A DNA stretch of 64,000 bases from Paraburkholderia aspalathi (GTDB lineage: Bacteria; Pseudomonadota; Gammaproteobacteria; Burkholderiales; Burkholderiaceae), in assembly GCF_900116445.1 (NCBI RefSeq), contig NZ_FPBH01000008.1, positions 186,001 through 250,000 of the forward strand, read 5' to 3'. The translations under genes were made by a program, and so were the position numbers. Each line of letters starts with the position of its first letter. Position 1 is the stretch's first letter. Below are positions 44,706 through 54,325 of the stretch, one piece after another. The notes under the pieces were generated by a model. That model was given only the letters and a program-made list of their open reading frames with translations, was not told the origin of the DNA and made no database searches.

Positions 44706-45923
44706 TCAGCCGGGTGCTGCGGTCGAATTCACACGGTCCTGGTATTCGCGCGGCGTGCAGCCGAGTTCGCGACGAAACACCGCGTACATGTATTGCAGCG
44801 ACGTGAAGCCGCAACGGATCGCCACCTCGGCACTCGACGCATCGCGCTTCGCCAGCAGCGCTTTCGCGACATCGAGTTTATGACGCAGAATTTCCTGATG
44901 CACGGTGCACTGCCGTTCGCGCCGGAAGTACTCTTCGAGCGACGATCTCGACACGCCCACGTAATCGGCAACCTGTTCGGTGCGAATGCCCTGGCACGCG
45001 TACTGGCGGATGAAGTGCCGTGCGCGCATCACATACGGACTTGCGAGCGGCTGGTGTTTGGTCGATTCGAGCACATTGATGCCGACCGGTGGCACGAGAA
45101 TGCGCCGCCCCGGAAAACGCGCGCCGTGCAGCATTTGATGCAGCAAGTGAGCGGCGGTGCGGCCCATTTCTTCGGTGCCTTGAATCACGGAGGAAAGCGG
45201 AATACGGGTCAGCGTACGCGTGAGCGGATCGTTGTCGATGCCGATGATCGCCACTTCTTCAGGCACGGGAATACCCGCGATCAAACAGGCCTGCAGCAGA
45301 TGCCGCGCGCGGGCATCGGTGACGGCGATGATGCCCACTGGCTTCGGCAACTGGGCGAGCCACGCGGTGAGTTGCTCGGTTGCCTGATTCCACGACGGCG
45401 CGCTGGTCGACAGGCCACGATAGATCTCGGTGCCGATCTGCTCGGCGCTATGGCCGTCCGTGCTGCGCAGGTGAGCGAATGCCAACTCACGTTGCTGCGC
45501 CCAACGGTTTTCCTGCGCTTGCGGCAGGCTATACAAAGCGAAATGCTCGAGTCCCGCGCCGATCAGATGCGTGTAGGCGAGCGAAACAAGCTTGGCGTTA
45601 TCGGTCGCGATATAGGGTAAGTCCGGGGGGTAGTGCGCCGGATCTTCGAACGATGAACCGACCGCCACCACCGGCAACGGACAATCTCGCAGCGCTTCAC
45701 CCACAGCGGGATCGTCGAAATCCGCGATGATGCCGTCGCCGTCGAAACGCTCGATACCCGTCAAGCGGCAGCGGAAATCTTCTTCAAGGAAGAGATCCCA
45801 CGCCACGCGCGTCGACAGCAGGTAATTGCCGATGCCGGTGATGATCTCGCGGTCATACACCTTGTTCGCGTTGAACAGCAGCGCGATTCGATGGGTCGTC
45901 TGTGGTGTTTGCGGACGGGTCAT
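44706..45923 (-). CDS. xylR: Xylose operon activator XylR (AraC family with sugar-binding domain)
   Basis: 405 residues (E. coli XylR 392). N-terminal periplasmic-binding-protein-like domain that senses xylose: HRIALLFNANKVYDREIITG near the start, then EDFRCRLTGIERFDGDGIIA and DARARHLLQACLIAGIPVPE. C-terminal AraC-type helix-turn-helix pair: IRTEQVADYVGVSRSSLEEY and SSAEVAIRCGFTSLQYMYAV. The ATG at 45923 (MTRPQTPQTT) is chosen because the sugar domain starts directly after it; the frame is open further upstream but that sequence is Cys/Arg-rich and not family-like. Divergent from xylA. Confidence 0.94.
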   Translation of the reverse strand: MTRPQTPQTTHRIALLFNANKVYDREIITGIGNYLLSTRVAWDLFLEEDFRCRLTGIERFDGDGIIADFDDPAVGEALRDCPLPVVAVGSSFEDPAHYPPDLPYIATDNAKLVSLAYTHLIGAGLEHFALYSLPQAQENRWAQQRELAFAHLRSTDGHSAEQIGTEIYRGLSTSAPSWNQATEQLTAWLAQLPKPVGIIAVTDARARHLLQACLIAGIPVPEEVAIIGIDNDPLTRTLTRIPLSSVIQGTEEMGRTAAHLLHQMLHGARFPGRRILVPPVGINVLESTKHQPLASPYVMRARHFIRQYACQGIRTEQVADYVGVSRSSLEEYFRRERQCTVHQEILRHKLDVAKALLAKRDASSAEVAIRCGFTSLQYMYAVFRRELGCTPREYQDRVNSTAAPG

Positions 45924-46046
45924 GGCAGTGGGTGGCGTGCAGATCGTCAAGATTCGCAGCGCCTTCGTCTCCTGTTGGATGCGCTCTGAAGGCAGCACCG
46001 TTTTTAAGCGTCTGGTTATTCTAGGCCGCGAACATCGCGCCGGTGT

Positions 46047-46074
46047 GAAACAAACGCATGGGCGGTAAGAAACA
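46047..46074 (+). promoter_or_regulatory. Candidate XylR operator in front of xylA
   Basis: Direct repeat GAAACA at 46047-46052 and 46069-46074, 22 bp apart (two helical turns), in the 274-bp gap between xylR and xylA. AraC-family activators bind such direct repeats, and E. coli XylR sites are also A-rich with a GAAA-type element. The match to the E. coli motif is loose. Confidence 0.35.
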
Positions 46075-46197
46075 TCAAGCACGCTGCGCAATTTCGCAAT
46101 TGCCGATGCACCTTGCAAGCGGCAGCATGGCGTCACCTTGTCGACCGGCGCGGCGATACCGCACGGGTTGCAGTGCAGCATAAAACAGGAGACGCTG

Positions 46198-47520
46198 ATG
46201 TCCTACTTCGAACACATTCCCGAGATCCGCTACGAGGGCCCGCAATCGGATAACCCGCTTGCTTATCGTCATTACGACAAGAGTAAGCGGGTGCTCGGCA
46301 AGACACTCGAAGAACATCTTCGCATCGCTGTGTGCTACTGGCATACGTTTGTCTGGCCGGGTGTCGATATTTTCGGGCAAGGGACGTTTCGGCGTCCCTG
46401 GCAGCAGGCCGGCGACGCCATGGAACGTGCGCAGCAAAAGGCGGATTCCGCATTTGAGTTCTTCTCGAAGCTCGGCACGCCGTATTACACGTTTCACGAT
46501 ACCGACGTTGCACCGGAAGGCGACAGCCTGAAGGCCTATAGCGAGAACTTCACCCGCATCGCCGACTATCTGGCACGCAAGCAGCAGGATACCGGCGTCA
46601 AACTGCTGTGGGGCACGGCCAATCTGTTCTCGCATCCGCGTTATGCAGCAGGTGCGGCGACCAGTCCCGATCCTGAGATTTTTGCGTTCGCTGCGACGCA
46701 GGTTCGTCATGCTCTTGATGCGACCCAAATGCTGGGAGGTGAAAATTATGTGTTGTGGGGTGGCCGTGAAGGCTACGACACGTTGCTCAATACCGACCTC
46801 GCACGCGAACGTGATCAGCTTGCTCGTTTCCTGCACATGGTGGTCGAGCACAAGCACAAGATCGGCTTCAAAGGTGCATTGCTGATCGAGCCGAAGCCGC
46901 AGGAGCCGACCAAGCATCAATTCGACTACGACGTGGCGACCGTACACGGCTTCCTGCTGCAATACGGGTTGGAAAAAGAGATTCGCGTGAACATCGAGGC
47001 CAATCACGCGACGCTTGCTGGTCATTCGTTCCACCACGAGATCGCGACGGCCTACGCGCTAGGTATTTTCGGCAGCGTCGATGCGAATCGCGGCGATCAA
47101 CAGAATGGCTGGGACACGGACCAGTTTCCGAACAGCGTCGAAGAACTGACGCTGGCCTTCTACGAAATCCTCAAACACGGCGGCTTCACCACCGGTGGTA
47201 TGAACTTCGACGCAAAGGTGCGGCGTCAGAGCGTCGATGCGGAAGATCTTTTCTTCGGCCACATCGGTGCAATCGATAACCTGGCGCTCGCCGTCGAGCG
47301 TGCCGCGACGCTGATCGAAAACGACCGGCTCGAAGCGTTCAAGCGTCAGCGCTACGCGGGCTGGGAGTCGGAGTTCGGCAGCAAGATTCTGAAGGGCGAT
47401 TATTCGCTCTCTACGCTGGCTGCGGATGCATTGACACGCGGCCTGAATCCGCAGCACGCGAGCGGCAGACAGGAGCAACTTGAAAACGTTGTAAATCAGG
47501 CGATTTACAGCCGGCGCTAA
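46198..47520 (+). CDS. xylA: Xylose isomerase
   Basis: Converts D-xylose to D-xylulose, metal-dependent TIM-barrel enzyme of 440 residues (same as E. coli XylA). Catalytic His and Asp in [13 protein letters not shown], the metal ligands in [13 protein letters not shown] and [17 protein letters not shown], and WGGREGYD are all present. The ATG at 46198 has AGGAG upstream; an earlier in-frame ATG at 46138 lacks it and would add 20 unrelated residues. First gene of the xylAFGH unit, divergent from xylR. No xylulokinase gene (xylB) follows. Confidence 0.97.
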   Translation: MSYFEHIPEIRYEGPQSDNPLAYRHYDKSKRVLGKTLEEHLRIAVCYWHTFVWPGVDIFGQGTFRRPWQQAGDAMERAQQKADSAFEFFSKLGTPYYTFHDTDVAPEGDSLKAYSENFTRIADYLARKQQDTGVKLLWGTANLFSHPRYAAGAATSPDPEIFAFAATQVRHALDATQMLGGENYVLWGGREGYDTLLNTDLARERDQLARFLHMVVEHKHKIGFKGALLIEPKPQEPTKHQFDYDVATVHGFLLQYGLEKEIRVNIEANHATLAGHSFHHEIATAYALGIFGSVDANRGDQQNGWDTDQFPNSVEELTLAFYEILKHGGFTTGGMNFDAKVRRQSVDAEDLFFGHIGAIDNLALAVERAATLIENDRLEAFKRQRYAGWESEFGSKILKGDYSLSTLAADALTRGLNPQHASGRQEQLENVVNQAIYSRR

Positions 47521-47573
47521 AAGGCAGTCATGAAGTACCGCTCGAAGCAGGGCATGCAGTAAGACATAAAAAC

Positions 47574-47596
47574 CGCGCGGCCACGCTGACCGCGCG
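47574..47596. other. GC-rich hairpin between xylA and xylF
   Basis: CGCGCGG-(9-nt loop)-CCGCGCG, with A5 before it and AATAAAAG after it. Read on the minus strand it is followed by GTTTTTATG and so looks like an intrinsic terminator there, although no minus-strand gene ends here. On the plus strand it may act as a stabiliser that sets different amounts of xylA and xylF message. Confidence 0.5.
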
Positions 47597-47693
47597 AATA
47601 AAAGAAGCTTTGGGTTGTCGCTTGTCCGGTTCTGCGGCTCGCAGCGCAGACCGTCCAATCCGGTATTCCGGCTATCAGAACAAGGAGTGAGAC

Positions 47694-48722
47694 ATGAAAT
47701 TCGCAACGCGTCGTACCGTACTGAGTTCGCTCGTGTGTGGAGCGATGCTCGCCAGCCTGTCGCTTGTCGCGCCGCTCGCGCATGCAAGCAAGGACCACCC
47801 GGAAATTGGCTTCTGTATCGATGATCTGCGTGTCGAACGCTGGTCGCGCGATCGTGACTACTTCGTTGCAGCGGCAGAAAAGCTCGGCGCCAAAGTATCG
47901 GTGCAATCCGCCGATGCGAGCGAAGAGCGGCAGATTTCGCAGATTGAAAACCTGATCTCGCGCGGCGTCGACGTGATCGTGATCGTGCCGTTCAATTCGA
48001 AGACGCTCGGCAACGTGGTTGCCGAAGCCAAGAAAGCCGGCATCAAGGTCGTCTCCTACGACCGCCTGATTCTTGACGCCGACGTGGATGCCTATATCTC
48101 GTTCGACAACGAGAAGGTTGGCGAGCTGCAAGCACAAGGTGTCTTCAACGCGCAGCCGAAGGGCAACTACTTCATGCTCGGCGGCGCGCCGACCGACAAC
48201 AATGCCAAGATGCTGCGTGAGGGCCAGCTCAAAGTGTTGAAGCCCGCAATCGACAAGGGCGACATCAAAATCGTCGGTCAGCAATGGGTACCGGAATGGA
48301 GCGCGTCGACGGCGCTGCGTATCGTTGAAGATGCGCTCACGGCGAACAACAACAAGATCGACGCAATCGTCGCTTCGAACGACGGCACCGCAGGCGGCGC
48401 GATTCAGGCACTGGCTGCGCAGCACATGGCTGGCAAGGTGCCGGTGTCGGGACAAGACGCTGATCTGGCCGCTGTGAAGCGCGTAATCGCCGGCACGCAG
48501 ACGATGACCGTGTACAAACCGCTGAAGCTGATTGCAGGCGAAGCGGCGAAACTCTCCGTCGCGCTTGCGAAGGGCGAGAAGCCGGCCTTTAATGCACAGT
48601 ACGACAACGGCAAGAAGAAGGTCGACACGGTGCTTCTGCAACCCACGTTGCTCACCAAGAGCAATGTTGATGTGGTCGTCAAGGACGGCTTCTACACCCA
48701 GGCCCAGCTCGCGAGCCAATGA
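47694..48722 (+). CDS. xylF: D-xylose ABC transporter periplasmic binding protein
   Basis: 342 residues. Signal peptide (TVLSSLVCGAMLASLSLVAP, cleaved near AHA) then the mature start KDHPEIGFCIDDLRVERWSR, the standard XylF opening in which the RVERW segment contacts the sugar. Further family segments: VSVQSADASEERQISQIENL, VVSYDRLILDADVDAYISFD and VIASNDGTAGGAIQAL. Binds xylose in the periplasm and delivers it to XylGH. It lies 173 bp after xylA on the same strand, with a hairpin between. Confidence 0.96.
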   Translation: MKFATRRTVLSSLVCGAMLASLSLVAPLAHASKDHPEIGFCIDDLRVERWSRDRDYFVAAAEKLGAKVSVQSADASEERQISQIENLISRGVDVIVIVPFNSKTLGNVVAEAKKAGIKVVSYDRLILDADVDAYISFDNEKVGELQAQGVFNAQPKGNYFMLGGAPTDNNAKMLREGQLKVLKPAIDKGDIKIVGQQWVPEWSASTALRIVEDALTANNNKIDAIVASNDGTAGGAIQALAAQHMAGKVPVSGQDADLAAVKRVIAGTQTMTVYKPLKLIAGEAAKLSVALAKGEKPAFNAQYDNGKKKVDTVLLQPTLLTKSNVDVVVKDGFYTQAQLASQ

Positions 48723-48810
48723 GCGTAACGTGTGCGTAGTTCAAGCCGGTGTGCCTGGCATGCGTCAGGCACATCGGCGCGATCACGCGCCCTGCAGCGA
48801 GGCATAGCGA

Positions 48811-50379
48811 ATGAGTGAACCATTACTGACGATGCGCGGCATCGTCAAAGCCTTTTCCGGCGTGAAGGCGCTCGACGGCATCGACCTGACGGTGGCGCCT
48901 GGCGAGTGCGTCGGCTTGTGCGGCGAGAACGGCGCGGGCAAATCGACGCTGATGAAAGTGCTGTCCGGCGTCTATCCCCACGGTACGTGGGACGGCGAAA
49001 TCATCTGGGAAGGCGAGCCGCTGAAGGCCGCGAGCATACGAGACACGGAACGCGCGGGCATCATCATCATCCATCAGGAGTTGATGCTGGTGCCGGAGCT
49101 CTCGGTCGCGGAGAACATCTTTCTCGGCAACGAAATTACGCTGCCCGGCGGCAGAATGAATTACGCCGCGATGTATCAGCGCGCCGATGAGTTGCTGCGC
49201 GAGCTCGGCATCAGCGGAATCAACTCGGCGCAACCGGTGATGAATTACGGTGGCGGCCACCAGCAGTTGATCGAGATCGCGAAGGCGCTGAACAAGCGCG
49301 CGAAACTGTTGATCCTCGATGAACCGTCGTCGTCGCTGACGGCTACGGAGATACACATCCTGCTGGATATCGTGCGCGATCTGAAGCGGCGCGGGGTTGC
49401 ATGCGTTTACATCTCGCACAAGCTCGACGAAGTGGCGGCGGTGTGCGACACAATCAGCGTGATTCGCGACGGCCGCCATGTCGCGACCGAACCCATGCGC
49501 GCGCTGACCACTGACCGCATCATCTCCCTGATGGTGGGCCGCGAAATCAAGAACCTGTTTCCGCGTGAACCGCATCCTATCGGCGACGTAATCTTTGAAG
49601 CGCGCCACGTGACCTGTTTTGACGCCAACAATCCGCGCCGAAAGCGCGTGAGCGATGTGTCGTTTGCGCTGCGGCGTGGCGAGATTCTCGGCGTTGCCGG
49701 TTTGGTCGGCGCGGGGCGTACGGAACTGATGCAGGCGATTTTCGGCGCGTATCCCGGTGTGAGCGAGGCGACGGTGGTGATGGACGGCAAGCCGTTGAAA
49801 ATTCGTGCCCCTGTCGATGCGATTCGCGCCGGTATCGGCATGGTGCCGGAAGATCGGAAGCGCCACGGCATCGTGCCGGGTCTGAGTGTCGGCCACAACA
49901 TTACGCTTGCGGTGTTGCAACGCTTCGCGAAGGGCGGCCGCATCGATTCCGCCGCCGAACTCGACACGATTCACACGGAGATGAAGCGGCTTTCGGTGCG
50001 CGCGGCGCATCCGATGCTCTCGATTGCGAGTCTGTCGGGCGGCAATCAGCAAAAGGCCGTGTTGACGCGCATGCTGCTGACCGACCCGAAGGTGCTGATT
50101 CTCGACGAACCGACTCGAGGTGTCGACGTCGGTGCGAAGTTCGAAATCTACAAACTGATTTTTCAACTGGCACAGCGCGGCATGTCGATCGTGATGGTGT
50201 CGTCCGAATTGCCTGAAGTACTCGGTATCAGCGATCGCGTGCTGGTTATCGGCGAAGGCGAATTGCGCGGCGATTTCGTCAACGACGGCCTCACGCAAGA
50301 GGACATTCTCAGCGCCGCCATCCGTCCTGTGCAGCGATCCCTCAACCCGACCGCACCAACTGAAGCGAGTGCCGCATGA
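48811..50379 (+). CDS. xylG: D-xylose ABC transporter ATPase (two nucleotide-binding domains)
   Basis: 522 residues with two fused ATPase domains, as in all carbohydrate CUT2 transporters. First domain: Walker [10 protein letters not shown], signature-like GGGHQQL, Walker [13 protein letters not shown]. Second domain: degenerate Walker [10 protein letters not shown], signature LSGGNQQK, Walker [13 protein letters not shown]; this asymmetry is normal for the family. It energises xylose import with XylF and XylH. Its stop overlaps the xylH start (ATGA), so the two are translationally coupled. Confidence 0.96.
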   Translation: MSEPLLTMRGIVKAFSGVKALDGIDLTVAPGECVGLCGENGAGKSTLMKVLSGVYPHGTWDGEIIWEGEPLKAASIRDTERAGIIIIHQELMLVPELSVAENIFLGNEITLPGGRMNYAAMYQRADELLRELGISGINSAQPVMNYGGGHQQLIEIAKALNKRAKLLILDEPSSSLTATEIHILLDIVRDLKRRGVACVYISHKLDEVAAVCDTISVIRDGRHVATEPMRALTTDRIISLMVGREIKNLFPREPHPIGDVIFEARHVTCFDANNPRRKRVSDVSFALRRGEILGVAGLVGAGRTELMQAIFGAYPGVSEATVVMDGKPLKIRAPVDAIRAGIGMVPEDRKRHGIVPGLSVGHNITLAVLQRFAKGGRIDSAAELDTIHTEMKRLSVRAAHPMLSIASLSGGNQQKAVLTRMLLTDPKVLILDEPTRGVDVGAKFEIYKLIFQLAQRGMSIVMVSSELPEVLGISDRVLVIGEGELRGDFVNDGLTQEDILSAAIRPVQRSLNPTAPTEASAA

Positions 50380-51575
50380 CTCCCGACGTCACTTCCCAAC
50401 CCGCCGACGGCGCTGCGTCGCGCGGCGCATTCGGTGGCCCGCAGCGCATTCAGCAACTGTTCGCACGTTACAAGATTCTCGCGTTGCTGATCGCCGTGGC
50501 CGTGATCTGGCTTTTCTTCTCCTTTCTGACGCACGGCGCGTTCGTGACGCCGCGCAATCTGTCGAACCTGCTGCGGCAGATGTCGATTACCGGCATGCTC
50601 GCGTGCGGCATGGTGTTCGTGATCATCGCGGGCGAGATCGATCTGTCGGTCGGGTCGTTGCTGGGTTTGCTCGGCGGTGTCGCGGCGATTCTCGATGTGA
50701 ACCGGCATTGGCCGATTGGCGTCACCGTGCCTGTGGTGATGTTGCTTGGCGTGCTCGTCGGCATGTTCAACGGATGGTGGTCGACGTACCGGCGTGTGCC
50801 TTCGTTTATTGTCGGCCTGGGCGGCATGCTTGCATATCGCGGCATTCTGCTCGGCGTCACCGGTGGTTCCACGATTGCGCCGGTCTCTGATGGTTTCGTG
50901 TTTGTCGGCCAGGGGTATTTGCCGCGTCTTGCGGGCGATACGCTGGCCGTCGCGCTGTTTGTCGTACTGGCGTTTCTGACTGTGCGACAACGAAGCAACC
51001 GCGAGCGTTATAAGTTGCGCGTGGTGCCGATCTGGCAGGACGTTGCGAAGGTAGTCGGGGCAGGCGTGATTCTGGCCGCCTTTGTCGCCACGCTCGATCG
51101 TTATGGCGGCATTCCTGTGCCGGTTTTGCTGCTGCTCGCGCTGCTTGGAATTTTCACGTGGATCGCAACGCAGACTGTTTTTGGGCGGCGTATTTACGCG
51201 GTGGGGTCGAACCTGGAAGCGACGCGGCTCTCCGGCGTGAATACCAATCGTGTGAAGCTGGCCATCTTTGCGCTGATGGGACTGATGTGTGCGTTCGCGG
51301 GGATCGTCAATACGGCGCGCCTCGCGGCGGGCTCGCCGTCGGCGGGATCGATGGGTGAACTCGACGCGATCGCTGCGTGCTTTATCGGTGGGACGTCGAT
51401 GCGCGGCGGCTCCGGAACGGTCTACGGTGCGTTGATCGGCGCGCTGGTGATGGCGAGTCTGGATAACGGCATGTCGATGCTGGATGTCGACGCGTACTGG
51501 CAGATGATCGTGAAGGGCAGCATTCTCGTGCTGGCCGTGTGGATCGATGTCGTGTCGGGATCGAACCGGCGGTGA
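50376..51575 (+). CDS. xylH: D-xylose ABC transporter permease
   Basis: Inner-membrane permease of 399 residues with about ten hydrophobic segments. Family features: the stretch [20 protein letters not shown] then [14 protein letters not shown], which is the diagnostic CUT2 permease motif, and [20 protein letters not shown] near the C-terminus. The start overlaps the xylG stop by four bases. Last gene of the xylAFGH unit; a strong convergent terminator follows at once. Confidence 0.96.
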   Translation: MTPDVTSQPADGAASRGAFGGPQRIQQLFARYKILALLIAVAVIWLFFSFLTHGAFVTPRNLSNLLRQMSITGMLACGMVFVIIAGEIDLSVGSLLGLLGGVAAILDVNRHWPIGVTVPVVMLLGVLVGMFNGWWSTYRRVPSFIVGLGGMLAYRGILLGVTGGSTIAPVSDGFVFVGQGYLPRLAGDTLAVALFVVLAFLTVRQRSNRERYKLRVVPIWQDVAKVVGAGVILAAFVATLDRYGGIPVPVLLLLALLGIFTWIATQTVFGRRIYAVGSNLEATRLSGVNTNRVKLAIFALMGLMCAFAGIVNTARLAAGSPSAGSMGELDAIAACFIGGTSMRGGSGTVYGALIGALVMASLDNGMSMLDVDAYWQMIVKGSILVLAVWIDVVSGSNRR

Positions 51576-51577
51576 AA

Positions 51578-51620
51578 CAGCAGGCGGTGCGTCATGCAAA
51601 TGACGACGCACCGCCTGCTG
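51578..51620. terminator. Strong hairpin between convergent xylH and aldehyde dehydrogenase
   Basis: Perfect 16-bp stem (51578-51593 with 51605-51620), 11-nt loop, two bases after the xylH stop and 14 before the convergent gene's stop. No long T tract on the plus strand; TTTC on the minus strand. A bidirectional terminator is the natural reading. Confidence 0.72.
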
Positions 51621-51634
51621 AGCGATCAAACGCT

Positions 51635-53056
51635 TTAGTTCACGCCGAGCAACGACTTAGGCTCCATGAAGGCTTCTAACCCGAACGTGCCATATTCCCG
51701 CCCAATGCCCGATTGCTTGAAACCGCCGAACGGTGCTGCCGGTTCGTGTGCCAACGTGTTGATCAATACACGTCCTGCGTCGATGCGAGTGGCGACCGCG
51801 CGAGCTCGCGCTGCATCGGCTGAGAGTACGTACGCTTGCAGCCCGTAGCTTGTGTCATTGGCGATCGCAATCGCTTCCTCAGTATCGCGATACGCAATGA
51901 TCGACAGCACTGGCCCAAAAATCTCCTCACGGGCAATCGTCATGTCGTTGCTGACGCCGCTAAATACGGTCGGACGCACGAACCAGCCGCGCTCCACACC
52001 TTCCGGCCGGCCCTCGCCACCGACAATCAATCGCGCGCCTTCGTCGATGCCGATACCGATATAACGTTGCACGCGCTCCCACTGCTTGCGGCTGACCATC
52101 GGGCCGATCTGCGTAGCCGGATCGCGCGGATCGCCGGCTTGCATGCGAGCGACTTCTAAGCGCATCCGCTCTTCGAATTCCGCAAGGCGACTCTGCGGCA
52201 CAAGAATCCGCGTACCGGCGATACACGCCTGACCGCTGTTCATGAAACCTGCCTGGAGCGCCAAGGGCACTGCCTCTGCGAAATCGGCGTCGTCGAGTAT
52301 GACCACCGGCGATTTACCGCCCAACTCTAACGTGACGCGTTTCAATGTCTCCGCGCCGGTGCGCAGAATCGTCTTGCCGACAGCCGTCGATCCGGTGAAG
52401 GAAATCTTCGCCACGTCCGGATGCGCGCTGATTTCCGCCCCCACCGTATCGCCCCGACCCGTGACGATATTGAAGACGCCCGCGGGCAAGCCAGCTTCGT
52501 GCAGCGCCTCGGTGATGATGCGTGTCTGGATCGCGCTCATTTCGCTCGGCTTGATGACGGCCGTGCAGCCCGCTGCAATCGCGGCAGCCAGTTTTCCGCA
52601 GATAAAGCCGCCATTGCTGTTCCACGGCGTAATCAGTCCGGCGACGCCGAGCGGTTGCATGACCACGTCGGCCGTGCCGGCGCGGCGCGTGAAATCATAG
52701 GTCTGCAAGACCTTGATGACTTCCGCGAGGACGTCCGCTGGATATTTCGCCATCCAGCGTGCGCGTGACACCGGCGCACCGTATTCCTCGACGATTGCTT
52801 CATACAGCTCGTCTTCTCTCGCCTGAACCGCGGCGTGCATGCGTTCGAGCAGCGCGATCCGCTCTTCCTTGCTGGTGCGGGAAAACGCCGGGAAGGCGCG
52901 TTTGGCGGCCGCGATCGCGCGGCGAGCGTCTTCCGCGTCGGCCAGACGCACCGTGCCGATCACCGTTTCCTTAGCCGGGTTGTGAAGATCGAACCACTCT
53001 TCGCCGTGCGGTGTGACGAACGCGCCGTCGATATAAACCTTGTCGATTTGCTGCAT
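51635..53056 (-). CDS. NAD(P)-dependent aldehyde dehydrogenase
   Basis: 473 residues, aldehyde dehydrogenase superfamily. General base Glu244 (LELGGKSP), nucleophile Cys278 (NSGQACIAG) and the oxyanion Asn in TPWNSNGG are visible, so it should be active. It resembles broad-range bacterial enzymes of the DhaS/aromatic-aldehyde type; its substrate is not shown. It diverges from a LysR gene (100 bp between starts), so LysR control is likely. It may work downstream of the periplasmic molybdopterin dehydrogenase at 54326 or in degradation of a sugar-derived aldehyde. Confidence 0.94.
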   Translation of the reverse strand: MQQIDKVYIDGAFVTPHGEEWFDLHNPAKETVIGTVRLADAEDARRAIAAAKRAFPAFSRTSKEERIALLERMHAAVQAREDELYEAIVEEYGAPVSRARWMAKYPADVLAEVIKVLQTYDFTRRAGTADVVMQPLGVAGLITPWNSNGGFICGKLAAAIAAGCTAVIKPSEMSAIQTRIITEALHEAGLPAGVFNIVTGRGDTVGAEISAHPDVAKISFTGSTAVGKTILRTGAETLKRVTLELGGKSPVVILDDADFAEAVPLALQAGFMNSGQACIAGTRILVPQSRLAEFEERMRLEVARMQAGDPRDPATQIGPMVSRKQWERVQRYIGIGIDEGARLIVGGEGRPEGVERGWFVRPTVFSGVSNDMTIAREEIFGPVLSIIAYRDTEEAIAIANDTSYGLQAYVLSADAARARAVATRIDAGRVLINTLAHEPAAPFGGFKQSGIGREYGTFGLEAFMEPKSLLGVN

Positions 53057-53083
53057 GAAAGCTCCTACCCAGGAAGTTGTTGC

Positions 53084-53126
53084 CTCAAAGATAGGCTCAA
53101 AGGATTAAGCCGACTAGCCATATAAT
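53084..53126 (+). promoter_or_regulatory. Regulatory gap between aldehyde dehydrogenase and LysR
   Basis: The 100-bp divergent gap has TATAAT at 53121-53126, 30 bp before the LysR ATG, a good -10 without a clear -35, and a tandem direct repeat CTCAAAG at 53084-53090 and 53096-53102 that may be part of the LysR binding site. Confidence 0.4.
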
Positions 53127-53156
53127 CAAGGATGATTCGTTGAGCAGGATGGGATA

Positions 53157-54044
53157 ATGAAGACGCCCGGTTTGAGCGAACTGGAAGGCGTGCTTGCGGT
53201 GGCGCGCCATCGTAGCTTCCGCGCAGCGGCCACGGAACTTGGCGTGTCGACATCGGCGCTGAGCCATGCGATTGCGGCGCTGGAGGCGCGCATCGGCGTG
53301 CGGCTCTTTAATCGGACCACGCGCAGCGTGTCGTTGTCCGAGGCGGGCGCGCAATTCGTCGACAGCGTGGCGCCGGCGTTGTCGACCATCCGCGTGGCTA
53401 TCGAGCAGGCCGGCAGCTTTCGTGACACACCGGCGGGCACGCTGCGGATCAATACGTCGACGGGCGCGGCGCGCCAGGTGATGCCCTTGCTGCTGGAATA
53501 CCTGCGGCGTTATCCGGAGATGAAGCTGGATCTCGTTACCGAGGGGCGCATGATCGACATCGTGGTGGAGGGCTTTGATGCCGGCATTCGGTTGGCTGAG
53601 ATTGTGCCGCAGGACATGATCGCGGTGCCGTTCAACCGGCCACAGCGTTTTGCCGTCGTTGGGAGTCCCGCCTATTTCGCCGAAAATCCGAAGCCGCGCA
53701 AGCCAGACGACCTGCGTGCACACCGTTGTATCCGCATGCGCATGCCGAGCGGGCGTATTTATCACTGGGAGTTCGAGCGACGCGGCGAGGCAATCAGCGT
53801 AGATGTGCAGGGCATGCTGACGCTCGATGAACCGTTGCTCATCATGGAGGCGGCCCGCGAGGGCTTCGGACTGGCGTATATGACTGAGTGGAACGTGGCG
53901 GCGGATCTGGAAGCTGGCACGCTGCAGCGTGTGCTGGAGGATTGGACGCCGGCGTTTGATGGGCTGTGTCTTTACTATCCCGGGCGACGTCATGTGCCGG
54001 CGGGGTTGCGGGCGTTGATTGAGATGATTCGGGAGGGCGCGTGA
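53157..54044 (+). CDS. LysR-family transcriptional regulator
   Basis: 295 residues. HTH domain: SELEGVLAVARHRSFRAAAT, then VSTSALSHAIAALEARIGVR and LFNRTTRSVSLSEAGAQFVD. Effector domain with LRINTSTGAARQVMPLLLEY and the late segment AAREGFGLAYMTEWNV. It belongs to the large group that regulates a divergent enzyme gene; here the aldehyde dehydrogenase at 51635-53056. Its own gene precedes the molybdopterin dehydrogenase genes by 281 bp, which it might also influence. Confidence 0.93.
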   Translation: MKTPGLSELEGVLAVARHRSFRAAATELGVSTSALSHAIAALEARIGVRLFNRTTRSVSLSEAGAQFVDSVAPALSTIRVAIEQAGSFRDTPAGTLRINTSTGAARQVMPLLLEYLRRYPEMKLDLVTEGRMIDIVVEGFDAGIRLAEIVPQDMIAVPFNRPQRFAVVGSPAYFAENPKPRKPDDLRAHRCIRMRMPSGRIYHWEFERRGEAISVDVQGMLTLDEPLLIMEAAREGFGLAYMTEWNVAADLEAGTLQRVLEDWTPAFDGLCLYYPGRRHVPAGLRALIEMIREGA

Positions 54045-54325
54045 TAGTAAAAATCCGCCACATCTCGCATTTTTCCGCCGTTCAAGCCAGTTGCGTTGCA
54101 GCGTGCCACCACGCGATGAATAACATTTAATGAACTGACACACGGCTTGCATCCACCCTTTCCTCGAAGGGCATCCGCCAGCACGGTGCAGCTCGGCTGA
54201 AACCCTTTAGCTTTCAGTCCCCCATCCACTCTTCCGTCTTACTACTGTTCCAACGAAACAAACTCCCGCGCCAGCCCGCGCTTTCACAGCGTCCCCGCCA
54301 CCGTGCAAGCTGATCGAGCCATACG

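Noticed and set aside
48823..50298. Minus-strand frame of 491 codons opposite xylG
   Set aside because: xylG has Walker motifs and overlaps xylH; the antisense frame is His/Arg-rich noise caused by codon bias.
50163..51629. Minus-strand frame of 488 codons opposite xylH
   Set aside because: No known domain, extremely basic, fully covered by the genuine permease gene.
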